DNA of 18,367 nt from an uncultured Pseudomonadota bacterium. GTDB lineage: Bacteria; Pseudomonadota; Alphaproteobacteria; RF32; CAG-239. The notes below the pieces were generated by a model. The model was given only the letters and a program-made list of their open reading frames with translations, was not told the DNA's origin and did not search any database. Location: positions 1 to 18,367 of the forward strand of contig CABUWG010000035.1 in NCBI GenBank assembly GCA_902495305.1, written 5' to 3'. Below, one piece after another: positions 6,443 to 14,293 of the stretch (position 1 is its first letter; each line of letters opens with the position of its first letter). The position numbers and the translations under genes are program-made.

Positions 6443-8467
6443 ATGAAGTACAGGCCTGTGGAAGGAAAAATAGGTTTAAGGTTATTGTCACAACATAATT
6501 ATCGGGACTATTTGAAAAAAACACCGGATGGTATTGATGCCGCGGAAGTGAGGATTAAAAACATTGCAAAAGAGCAATGCGCCTCTGGTGAAAAATGGCC
6601 TGAAATAAAAGAAATCGAAGCGTGGATGATTTCTTCCGAAACGGCAACGTTTATGAAGGTCGGCGGGTTAGGCGTTGTAGCAACAGAGCTTCCCGAGGCT
6701 TTTAACCGGACGTTTGCTTCCGGCGGCGATAAAATCAGAATCGTGACGCCGCTTTATATCGGTGATACTTCTCACAAAAAGGCGAGTTTGCGTCAGAATG
6801 TTTATACCGGTGCCGAGGGACGTTCGGTTGGTGTTTTAAAAATCGGTGAAATAAATGTTCCGTTTGTCGGGAAAAACAGAGTAGTCCGCAAGTTCAAAGT
6901 TAAGATTTATACCGCTGATGACGGCCGTTGCAATTACATTTTTTTGGCCAATCGGCGGTTTTTTTCTATTGCGACGGATTATCGGAATCCCGGTTGTCAG
7001 GACGGGTGTTATGTTTTTAACAAACAGGGTGTTGATGAAGTCGAGCGTTTTGCCTTTTTCTCAAAAAGCGTATATGTTTTGCTAAAGGCTGTTCTGGACG
7101 GGAAATTTTCCGGTCTCAATGTGCCTAATATTCTGATTGCCAATGACTGGCACAGCGGTGCCTTAGCCGGCTTGTGCAAATATCTGGCTCCTTATCTGGC
7201 AGGAAAAGGCTGTTTGAAAAAAGTTCTGGCCGACAAAATTTGTGATATTCCGATTATCCATTTGATTCATCATATGGGGTATCAGGGCTGGGATTATAAA
7301 AATACGGTCAAGATTCTTAATTCTTTGTATGAAAATGCCGTAAAAACGGTTGTTTCGTCGGCTTCGGCTTGCTGGAACGGCAATCCGCGGGTTGAAAAAA
7401 CACTGGCCGTCAATGCAACTTATAATCAGGCCGGTTGCAATTTGCAGCTGGCAGACCGGCTGGTAACGGTTTCAAAAAACTATGCGCAGGAAGTTTCTAA
7501 AAAAGAGTTCGGGTATGATTTTGCCGAGCTGTTGGATATACGTCAGAAAAACGGAAACTTTTTTGGCATCGTCAACGGATATGACAAAAAGCTGATTGCA
7601 CCGCTGGCTGGTAAAATCGAGCGAATCAACAATTATTTTGACGGTACAAAATTTGAATTTTATGATGAAAAAAATATTGCCGTCAAAAAACATAATAAAA
7701 AAGAATTTATCAAGCTGCTTTCCAAGTTGGCGACGGATGACGGCTTTAAGCAGAAAATGCTGCCGCTGGTGAATTTTTATGAGTTTGAGGATATTTCCGA
7801 TTTGGCGGAAAAGTCAGACTCTATTCCGATGTTTTGCGCGACCAGCCGTCTGGTGGAACAGAAAGGTTATGATATTGCCGCCGAGGCCATTGTGAAGTTT
7901 TTGAAAAAATATAAGTATAAAGAAGCGCCGATTTGGATTTTGGGCGGTGCCGGAGATGTCCGGTATTTTGAATATCTGACAAAGTTGAAAGACAAGGTGG
8001 CGGCTGAAAATCCGGAGGCGGCGAGACGGATTTTTGTATTCCGCGGTTATAAAGACGAGTTTGCCTATGCTATCCAGCTGGCGAGTGATTTTTACATGAT
8101 GCCTTGCCGTTTTGAGCCTTGCGGTCTGACGCAGATGGAAGCAATGGCAAAAGGAACATTGCCGGTGGCCATGTCAACCGGCGGGCTGGTCGATACGATT
8201 GAAGATGGTGTCGACGGTTTCAGGACTTTGGTCTTTTATGGTGAAAACGAGCAGGTCTTCGGGTCGGCGGCAGATGCCAAAAAGCTTACGAATAATGTGG
8301 AAGCTTTTGCCGATGTGCTGGAAAAGAGCATAAAGGTTTTTGAACAGAATCCGGCAAAGCTGAAACAAATGGCTGTCAGCGCGATGGAAAAGGATTTTAG
8401 CTGGGACGTGGAAGACGGCAGCGTTTATAAATATTACAAGCTGTTTAAGACCGGTAAAATTGTTTAG
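6443..8467 (+). CDS. glgA: Long glycogen/starch synthase-like GT5 glycosyltransferase
   Basis: The 674-residue product matches the GT5 synthases, which extend alpha-1,4-glucan from an NDP-glucose donor. The N-terminal Rossmann half holds KVGGLG at 72-77, NDWHSG at 234-239 and HHMGYQG at 276-282. A Gly-Ile-Val-Asn-Gly-Tyr-Asp hinge sits at 375-381. The C-terminal half holds Ser-Arg-Leu (468-470), Lys474, and RFEPCGL at 556-562 with the catalytic Glu558, then Ser-Thr-Gly-Gly at 578-581. Two things are unusual. It is well above the usual length of about 480, with an N-terminal extension of roughly 56 residues and extra sequence around 110-200 and 290-340. The usual Asp after KxGGLx is Val78. No glgB, glgC or glgP is nearby, so the donor and product are uncertain. 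It lies 24 bases before rph. A weak gaaagag site precedes the ATG. Confidence 0.85.
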   Translation: MKYRPVEGKIGLRLLSQHNYRDYLKKTPDGIDAAEVRIKNIAKEQCASGEKWPEIKEIEAWMISSETATFMKVGGLGVVATELPEAFNRTFASGGDKIRIVTPLYIGDTSHKKASLRQNVYTGAEGRSVGVLKIGEINVPFVGKNRVVRKFKVKIYTADDGRCNYIFLANRRFFSIATDYRNPGCQDGCYVFNKQGVDEVERFAFFSKSVYVLLKAVLDGKFSGLNVPNILIANDWHSGALAGLCKYLAPYLAGKGCLKKVLADKICDIPIIHLIHHMGYQGWDYKNTVKILNSLYENAVKTVVSSASACWNGNPRVEKTLAVNATYNQAGCNLQLADRLVTVSKNYAQEVSKKEFGYDFAELLDIRQKNGNFFGIVNGYDKKLIAPLAGKIERINNYFDGTKFEFYDEKNIAVKKHNKKEFIKLLSKLATDDGFKQKMLPLVNFYEFEDISDLAEKSDSIPMFCATSRLVEQKGYDIAAEAIVKFLKKYKYKEAPIWILGGAGDVRYFEYLTKLKDKVAAENPEAARRIFVFRGYKDEFAYAIQLASDFYMMPCRFEPCGLTQMEAMAKGTLPVAMSTGGLVDTIEDGVDGFRTLVFYGENEQVFGSAADAKKLTNNVEAFADVLEKSIKVFEQNPAKLKQMAVSAMEKDFSWDVEDGSVYKYYKLFKTGKIV

Positions 8468-8491
8468 TTGTTTATAGGACGAGAAAATTAA

Positions 8492-9205
8492 ATGAGACAT
8501 TCACAAAGGCAATTTGACGAAATCAGAAAAGTTGAAATTATTCCGAATTTTAATCCTTATGCCGAAGGTTCCTGCCTGATCAAGTGCGGCGGGACACATG
8601 TGGTTTGTACGGCCAGCGTGCAGGATAAGGTTCCGGCCTGGTTAAAAGGCCAAAATCGGGGCTGGATTACTGCGGAATACGGGATGTTACCGCGTTCGAC
8701 GCAGGTTCGCGTGGCTCGGGAAACAACAAAACCTTCCGGACGAACGCAGGAAATTCAGCGTCTGGTCGGCAGGGCTTTGCGTTCGGTTGTTGATTTGGAA
8801 AAGCTGAAAGACATGTCTTTTTGTATCGACTGTGATGTTATTCAGGCGGATGGCGGAACGCGGACGGCTTCTATAACCGGCGGTTTTGTGGCCTTGTATC
8901 TGGCGATTGAAAAACTGCGCAAAGACGGAAAGCTGGTGGTGAATCCCATTCGTGAATTTGTTGCGGCCGTATCCTGTGCTATTCATAACGGGGAAGAAAT
9001 TCTGGATGTTGACTATTTGGAAGATTCTTCTGCTCAGGCCGATATGAACTTTGTGCTGACAGAGAGCGGCAAGATTGTAGAAATTCAGGGCACGGCAGAA
9101 GAAAAACCGTTTGACGAAGTACAATATGCCAAACTTTTCGGTCTGGCCAAAAAAGGAATTGCCGAACTGATTGCCAAACAGAAAGAAGCTTTGGGACTGA
9201 AATAG
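8492..9205 (+). CDS. rph: Ribonuclease PH
   Basis: The 237-residue phosphorolytic exonuclease trims tRNA precursor 3' ends, working as a hexameric ring in the cytosol. The start Met-Arg-x-x-x-Arg-x-x-Asp-Glu-Ile-Arg fits the family. Diagnostic blocks follow in order: RGWITAEYGMLPRST at 56-70, GRTQEIQRLVGRALR at 83-97, CDVIQADGGTRTASITG at 114-130, and the Asp-rich DVDYLEDSSAQADMN at 172-186 that forms the metal and phosphate site. The length is normal. An aggacgag ribosome site lies upstream of the ATG. Its TAG stop is followed directly by the rdgB ATG, so the two are cotranscribed and probably translationally coupled. Confidence 0.97.
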   Translation: MRHSQRQFDEIRKVEIIPNFNPYAEGSCLIKCGGTHVVCTASVQDKVPAWLKGQNRGWITAEYGMLPRSTQVRVARETTKPSGRTQEIQRLVGRALRSVVDLEKLKDMSFCIDCDVIQADGGTRTASITGGFVALYLAIEKLRKDGKLVVNPIREFVAAVSCAIHNGEEILDVDYLEDSSAQADMNFVLTESGKIVEIQGTAEEKPFDEVQYAKLFGLAKKGIAELIAKQKEALGLK

Positions 9206-9808
9206 ATGGAACTGAAAAAGATTGTTATTGCCTCGCATAATCAGGGTAAAGTGGCTGAAATCAGAGAAATGCTGGCGCCGTTTGAGGTTGAAGTCGTGTC
9301 GGCTGATGACTTGTCTTTGCCTGATGTTGAAGAAACCGGAACGACTTTTGAAGAAAATGCCCGCCTGAAGGCAGAAACGCTGGCAAGAATTTCCGGTTTG
9401 CCCTGTCTGGGAGATGATTCCGGTTTGTGCGTCGATGCGCTGGACGGGCGGCCGGGGGTTTATTCGGCTCGTTATGCGCCGAAAGATGCAGACGGCAAAC
9501 GCAATTTTGACAAGGCAATGGACAAGCTGATCGGCGAATTGAGTGAAAAACAGGCCGAAGACTGGTCGGCGCATTTTTCCTGTGTTCTGGCTTTGGCTGT
9601 GCCGGGGCAGAAAACCAGAGTTTTTGAAGGGCGGGTTGACGGCAGGATTGTGCCGGAGAAGAGCGGCGATAAAGGTTTTGGGTTTGATCCGGTATTTATG
9701 CCGGAAGGTTTTGACAAGACTTTTGCCAATTTTACACCGGAAGAAAAAGCCAAAGTTTCTCATCGCGGACGGGCTTTTGCCAAGCTGCTTGAAGACTGTT
9801 TTGCATAA
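9206..9808 (+). CDS. rdgB: XTP/dITP diphosphatase RdgB (HAM1 family)
   Basis: The 200-residue pyrophosphatase removes non-canonical purine triphosphates such as dITP and XTP from the nucleotide pool, preventing their use in DNA and RNA. The family motifs are complete: SHNQGK at 10-15, Thr-Thr-Phe-Glu-Glu-Asn-Ala at 46-52, LGDDSGL with the catalytic Asp71 at 68-74, Gly-Phe-Gly-Phe-Asp-Pro-Val-Phe at 157-164, and SHRGRA at 185-190. It starts on the base after the rph stop codon, with its ribosome site inside rph. In many Alphaproteobacteria hemW comes next; here murU does, after a 13-base gap. Confidence 0.97.
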   Translation: MELKKIVIASHNQGKVAEIREMLAPFEVEVVSADDLSLPDVEETGTTFEENARLKAETLARISGLPCLGDDSGLCVDALDGRPGVYSARYAPKDADGKRNFDKAMDKLIGELSEKQAEDWSAHFSCVLALAVPGQKTRVFEGRVDGRIVPEKSGDKGFGFDPVFMPEGFDKTFANFTPEEKAKVSHRGRAFAKLLEDCFA

Positions 9809-9821
9809 GGGAATGTGAAGA

Positions 9822-10559
9822 ATGGCGGAAAAAATTACACAGGCTTTTATTTTGGCGGCCGGCCGTGGCAAAAGGATGTTGCAGTTAACGGATGACAAGC
9901 CCAAGCCGCTGGTGGAAGTTGCCGGAAAAGCGCTGATTGATTATAATGTCGAGCGGCTGCAAGATGCCGGAATTAAAGATTGTGTCGTTAATCTGTGTTA
10001 TAAAGGCGAGATGATTAAGACGCATTTGCAGCAAAAAGGCGGTTTGAACTTTATTTTTTCTGAAGAAGAAGAGGCTTTGGAAACCGGCGGCGGTATCAAG
10101 CATGCTTTGCCTAAAATGAAGAGAGAAGCGTTTGTGGTGGTCAACAGTGATGCTTTGTGGACAGAGGCTGACGGGCATTGCCTGATAAAAGACATGATTG
10201 CGGCCTGGGATGAGAGCAGACATGACATGATGTTGATGTTGCAGCCGCTGGAAAATGCTTATGACACGGCCAGAAACGGTGACTATAACATTACCGCGGA
10301 CGGTTTTTTGGAGCGCCGCCGCGACAGAGAAGCCAAAGCGGCCTATTTGTATGGCGGGGTGTTGATTGTTCATCCGCGGGTTTTTGACAATGAGCCGGAA
10401 GGCCGGTATTGGCTGATTGATATTTTTGACCGTTTGGAACGCGAAAAGCGCCTTGGTTACCATATTCATCAGGGAAAATGGTTTCATGTCGGCAATCCGG
10501 AAGCAACCGCCGTTGCCGAGGATTATTTTACAAAGCTGAAGTTACGGCGCGGCGCGTAA
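9822..10559 (+). CDS. murU: MurU-type sugar-1-phosphate nucleotidyltransferase
   Basis: The 245-residue product is a single-domain NTP transferase. It has the activation motif LAAGRGKRM at 11-19, Lys-Pro-Lys-Pro-Leu at 26-30, a Glu-Thr-Gly-Gly-Gly stretch near 87-91, Asn-Ser-Asp (metal-binding) at 108-110, and a C-terminal Trp-Phe-His-Val-Gly-Asn-Pro-Glu. In Alphaproteobacteria a gene of this type beside addB and addA is usually MurU, which turns N-acetylmuramate-1-phosphate and UTP into UDP-MurNAc in cell-wall recycling. The symbol therefore rests partly on context. The kinase AmgK that makes its substrate, and tsaE, usually sit upstream but are not in this window, so a different sugar-1-phosphate is possible. 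Its 3' end overlaps the opposing HD gene by 37 bases. Confidence 0.8.
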   Translation: MAEKITQAFILAAGRGKRMLQLTDDKPKPLVEVAGKALIDYNVERLQDAGIKDCVVNLCYKGEMIKTHLQQKGGLNFIFSEEEEALETGGGIKHALPKMKREAFVVVNSDALWTEADGHCLIKDMIAAWDESRHDMMLMLQPLENAYDTARNGDYNITADGFLERRRDREAKAAYLYGGVLIVHPRVFDNEPEGRYWLIDIFDRLEREKRLGYHIHQGKWFHVGNPEATAVAEDYFTKLKLRRGA

Positions 10560-11266
10560 GCATATTGCGGCGGAATCAGGAAGAAGGTTGCGGCGCCTTT
10601 GGTGTGTTTGGTCAGGTCAAAGGTATCGGCCACGATTTTTTCAACGTCAATTCCGAATTTGTCATCAAAATAATCTCTTAATGCAAAGGCCTTGTCTTCA
10701 TAAGACAGGTTTTTGATTTTGTAAAATTGCTTGTTTTTATCCAGACGCTGGCGAATGCTCAAAATTTCTTTGCCGCGGGAAAACAAGTCGCCCAGCTGAA
10801 TCAGGCGGTCATAGTCATTGTATTCGATTTCCGATAAAAATTTTCTGGTCTGTTCAAACAGTTTGGGGCTGTATGTCGGGTAGTCTCCGGCTTTGATGTC
10901 TTTATCAATAAAATTATGCGTCAGACAAATCGGAGCCGCACCGGGGTATCCGATCTCAGAGAGATAGCGGAAGCCTTCAATGCCGTGCGGGATTTTGGTG
11001 ACGGTTTCGTCTTTAATCCGGCCGACGTCATGCAGCAGTCCGAGGATGTATGCTTTTTCCGGATCCAGACTGCCGCCGGTATGGCGGGCAATGGCACGGG
11101 CGATTTTGGCAACGTTAAAAACATGAACTCCGTGCTCGTAAATGATTTTGGGATTGGAGCCGTTGCGAATCCGCGTTTGCAGATATTCGCCGGCAATACG
11201 AAGCGCCGCCAGCTTGGAGGGCAGACGGTTGTTTTCATAATCATTTACTTTGAAGTTCTGTTGCAC
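10523..11266 (-). CDS. HD-domain metal-dependent phosphohydrolase
   Basis: The 247-residue product carries the HD superfamily metal ligands in order: His45 or His48, His79-Asp80 in Leu-Leu-His-Asp-Val-Gly-Arg, His94, His117 and Asp160. This pattern usually means a metal-dependent phosphohydrolase acting on a nucleotide or phosphate ester. No second domain or membrane segment is visible, so it is not a typical cyclic-di-GMP or ppGpp enzyme. The start is GTG at 11264-11266, preceded on minus by AAGGA with good spacing. It runs opposite to the genes on both sides. Its stop lies inside the end of murU, and it breaks up the murU-addB pair that is usually contiguous in this phylum. The substrate cannot be told from the sequence. 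Confidence 0.82.
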   Translation of the reverse strand: MQQNFKVNDYENNRLPSKLAALRIAGEYLQTRIRNGSNPKIIYEHGVHVFNVAKIARAIARHTGGSLDPEKAYILGLLHDVGRIKDETVTKIPHGIEGFRYLSEIGYPGAAPICLTHNFIDKDIKAGDYPTYSPKLFEQTRKFLSEIEYNDYDRLIQLGDLFSRGKEILSIRQRLDKNKQFYKIKNLSYEDKAFALRDYFDDKFGIDVEKIVADTFDLTKHTKGAATFFLIPPQYAYAPRRNFSFVK

Positions 11267-11364
11267 TTGAGTTTCCTTATCTGCTTTTCTTTTATTCTAT
11301 TCTTTGCAGAATGGCAACCCCCTTATTTGGCAAAATTTGATAACTTATGCGGTTGTTTATAAAA

Positions 11365-11406
11365 AAGCCGGTTTTTTGTTGACTAATCAGGAATCCGGCT
11401 TAAACT
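11365..11406 (+). promoter_or_regulatory. Candidate addB promoter inside a 7-base inverted repeat
   Basis: TTGACT at 11379-11384 and TAAACT at 11401-11406 are spaced by 16 bases and form a fair sigma-70 promoter. It would start transcription near 11412-11414, at the addB ATG itself. The -35 lies inside an inverted repeat, aagccgg (11365-11371) and ccggctt (11395-11401). This could be an operator. Read on minus, the repeat is followed by a T-run and would look like a weak terminator in the leader region of the HD gene. Confidence 0.4.
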
Positions 11407-11413
11407 TTCCGCT

Positions 11414-14293
11414 ATGAGAAAGAAAATTTATAATGTTCCGGCCAGTTGCGGTTTTACCGATGTTCTGGCGCAAAAGTTTTTAGACGAGTATCGGGAGAAT
11501 CGGCAGGCGTTGGCCGATGTACTGTTTTTGCTGCCGAATCGGCGGGCGGTTAAGGCTCTGGCCGATGCTTTTGTGCGGGTGGAAGGCCTGTCGCCGATGC
11601 TTTTGCCCCGAATGATGCCGTTAGGCGAAGCTGAAGAAGACGAACTGTTTTTAACCGGCGGCGGCAGCAAAGAGTATTTGTCGGGAATGTTTCCGGCCAT
11701 CGGCGGCACGGAACGCAGCCTTTTGTTTACTAAAATCATCATGTCAAAACCCGGTGACTTCGGCATGGAAAAAATGTCGTTGAATCAGGCCTGTTTTCTG
11801 GCGCAGGAATTGTCCGGACTGATTGATCTGGCAGAAAACGAGCAGCTTGATTTTGCCGGTCTGGCCAATCTGGTGCCGGATGATTATGCCGTGCACTGGC
11901 AGGAAACGCTGAAGTTTTTGAAGATTATTACCGAATTCTGGCCGCTGATTTTGGAAGAAAGGCAGGTTATTGATCCGGTGACGCGTCGTAACCGTTTGCT
12001 GGAGGCGCAATGCGATATCTGGCAGCATAACCGTCCGGAAAAAAGAATCGTTATTGCCGGTACAACGGCAACTTATCCATTGATGAGAAAAATGGTAAAA
12101 ACCGTGCTGGAGTTGCCAAACGGCGAGTTGTGGCTTTCGGCGCTGGACAGAAAGCTTGATGACGAAAGCTGGGCGGCTCTTGACGAGACCCATCCGCAAT
12201 TTGAGTTGAAGCAGCTGCTTGATTATCTGGATATGCCGCGGGAGCTGGTAACGGAGGTGTTAGTGCCGGAAAACGGAGAGCGGGAGGCTTTTGCATCCGA
12301 GGTGATGAGACCGGCGCGCGTGACAAACCGCTGGCTGGAAATCGGGCAGAAAGGTTTTGACGAGACGGCATGGTGCGGTATTAATCTGCTTAATTGCGGC
12401 GACTTGCGGGAAGAAGCGCTGGCAATTGCGCTGATTATGCGTGAAGTATTGGAAACGCCGGAAAAAACGGCGGCGCTGGTTACTTCTGACAGAAATCTGG
12501 CACGGCGTGTGTCAGCGGAACTGGAACGCTGGGACGTTATGGTTGATGATTCTGCCGGACGTCCGCTCAGCCTGACGGCGACAGGCATATTTTTGCGGCT
12601 GACGGCACAGGCTGCGGAGAGCGAATCGCGCCTTAAGCTTTTGGCTTTGTTGAAACATCCGTTGTTGAGAATGGGGCAGGAAGCCGCCGATATCCGTCTG
12701 CAGGTGCGTGATTTGGAAAAATGGTGGCGCAAAGCCGGCGGTCAGGCTGATGTCTGCGAGGCTTTTTTACAGGAAGTTTCAGGCAGGCTGCAAGAATTGT
12801 CGAGCCTGCTGCAAGGCAAAAAAGCGCTTTTCAAAGATTTGCTGGCTTGTCATATTCAAACGGCCGAATTGTTGGCCGGAACACCGCAAAAAAGCGGAGA
12901 GCAGATTTTGTGGCAGGGGGACGACGGCGAGGCTGCCGCGCAGTTTATTGCCGATTTGTATGAAAATGCCGAGGTTCTGGGCGAAATAGAGACAAAAGAG
13001 TACGGCGGACTGTTAGATGCTTTAATGACCGGCGTGAATGTGCGGCCGAAATTCGGCGGGCATCCGCGTCTGAAAATTCTCGGTCCGATTGAAGCACGGC
13101 TGAACCGTTTTGACGTGACGATTATCGGGGAAGTCAATGAGGGCGTTTGGCCGAAAACGGCGTCTTCCGATCCGTGGATGTCGCGCCCGATGAAAAAAGA
13201 TTTTGGTTTTCCGCTGCCGGAAAAGGCCGTCGGGATTGCCGCACTGGATTTTTTCCGGCTGCTTTGCGGCGAAGAGGTTTATCTGACACGGGCAGAGCGG
13301 GTGCAAGGGACGCCGATGGTAAAATCGCGCTGGTGGCTGCGTTTGGAAACCGTTTTGAAAGCGCTCGGGCAAAAGGTAACGGACAGGGAACTCAGCCCTT
13401 ACGGTTATTGGGCCAAGCAACTGGACAAGCCTGCAACGTTTATCAGCATCAAACCGCCGGCACCGCGTCCGGAAGTCAGGCTGCGGCCGAATGCCTTGTC
13501 GGCAAGCGCCATTGAGAAGTGGATGCGCGATCCTTATGAGATTTATGCCCGCTATATCCTGAAGCTCAGGCGGTTGGAAGAGGTGGAAGAGAAACTTGAT
13601 TTTTCGGATTACGGTACGATTGTTCATGCGGTTTTGCAGGAATTTAACAATAAATATCCGGAGCAATTGCCCAAAGACGCCCGTGATGAGTTAATCCGGC
13701 TGGGTGAGGCTTATTTTGCCGAAAATAAGGTGGCGCAGGAAACCAGAGCTTTCTGGTGGCCGAATTTTGAGAAGTCGGTTGATTGGTTTTTGCAGCAGGA
13801 AAAAGAATATCGTCCGCAGATTGCCCGTGTCAATACCGAAGTTTCCGGCGCCTTGACAATTAAAACCGCCGGACGGGATTTTACGCTAAAAGCCATTGCC
13901 GACCGGGTTGACCTGACAAAGGACGGAAAAATCAACATCATTGATTATAAGACCGGAAAGGCGCGCAAGGTCAAGGAGGTTTGTACCGGAAAAGCGCCGC
14001 AGCTGCCAATCGAGGGGTTGATTGCCGAAGGCGGCGGTTTTGCAGGGATTCCGGCGCGAGAAGTGGAAAAACTGATTTATTGGCAGCTGGGACGTCAGGA
14101 AACGGAGATTTCCGAAGACATTAAGCAGGTTTTGCAGGATAATCTGGAAATTCTCAGAGAATATATCAGCTGTTTTGAATTTGAATCAACCGCTTATGTA
14201 TGTCAGCCGAATCCGAAAAATATACCGGAGTATTCGGATTATGAACATTTGGCGCGGATTAAAGAATGGTCGGTGAAAGACAATGATGATTGA
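11414..14293 (+). CDS. addB: Double-strand break repair protein AddB
   Basis: The 959-residue subunit of the AddAB helicase-nuclease processes DNA ends for RecA-dependent recombination. The N-terminal part is helicase-like, but the expected Walker A position holds Pro-Ala-Ser-Cys-Gly-Phe near 9-14, so it probably does not hydrolyse ATP. A conserved Gly-Glu-Val-Asn-Glu-Gly-Val-Trp-Pro block near 572-580 is typical of AddB. The C-terminal nuclease starts near 693 with Leu-Ser-Ala-Ser-Ala-Ile-Glu-Lys-Trp and continues to Ile-Asp-Tyr-Lys-Thr-Gly near 842-847. The cysteines that hold an iron-sulfur cluster in Bacillus AddB are missing (Asp-Pro-Tyr where Cys-Pro is expected), which is normal for Alphaproteobacteria. 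The ATG at 11414 lacks a Shine-Dalgarno site. The gene overlaps addA by 11 bases. Confidence 0.96.
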   Translation: MRKKIYNVPASCGFTDVLAQKFLDEYRENRQALADVLFLLPNRRAVKALADAFVRVEGLSPMLLPRMMPLGEAEEDELFLTGGGSKEYLSGMFPAIGGTERSLLFTKIIMSKPGDFGMEKMSLNQACFLAQELSGLIDLAENEQLDFAGLANLVPDDYAVHWQETLKFLKIITEFWPLILEERQVIDPVTRRNRLLEAQCDIWQHNRPEKRIVIAGTTATYPLMRKMVKTVLELPNGELWLSALDRKLDDESWAALDETHPQFELKQLLDYLDMPRELVTEVLVPENGEREAFASEVMRPARVTNRWLEIGQKGFDETAWCGINLLNCGDLREEALAIALIMREVLETPEKTAALVTSDRNLARRVSAELERWDVMVDDSAGRPLSLTATGIFLRLTAQAAESESRLKLLALLKHPLLRMGQEAADIRLQVRDLEKWWRKAGGQADVCEAFLQEVSGRLQELSSLLQGKKALFKDLLACHIQTAELLAGTPQKSGEQILWQGDDGEAAAQFIADLYENAEVLGEIETKEYGGLLDALMTGVNVRPKFGGHPRLKILGPIEARLNRFDVTIIGEVNEGVWPKTASSDPWMSRPMKKDFGFPLPEKAVGIAALDFFRLLCGEEVYLTRAERVQGTPMVKSRWWLRLETVLKALGQKVTDRELSPYGYWAKQLDKPATFISIKPPAPRPEVRLRPNALSASAIEKWMRDPYEIYARYILKLRRLEEVEEKLDFSDYGTIVHAVLQEFNNKYPEQLPKDARDELIRLGEAYFAENKVAQETRAFWWPNFEKSVDWFLQQEKEYRPQIARVNTEVSGALTIKTAGRDFTLKAIADRVDLTKDGKINIIDYKTGKARKVKEVCTGKAPQLPIEGLIAEGGGFAGIPAREVEKLIYWQLGRQETEISEDIKQVLQDNLEILREYISCFEFESTAYVCQPNPKNIPEYSDYEHLARIKEWSVKDNDD

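Noticed and set aside
8687..9904. A 405-codon open frame on the minus strand, opposite rph and rdgB
   Set aside because: The plus strand here encodes two complete, motif-perfect enzymes. The minus product is a biased mix of Phe, Arg, Gln and His with no domain, as expected from reading the antisense of conserved genes.
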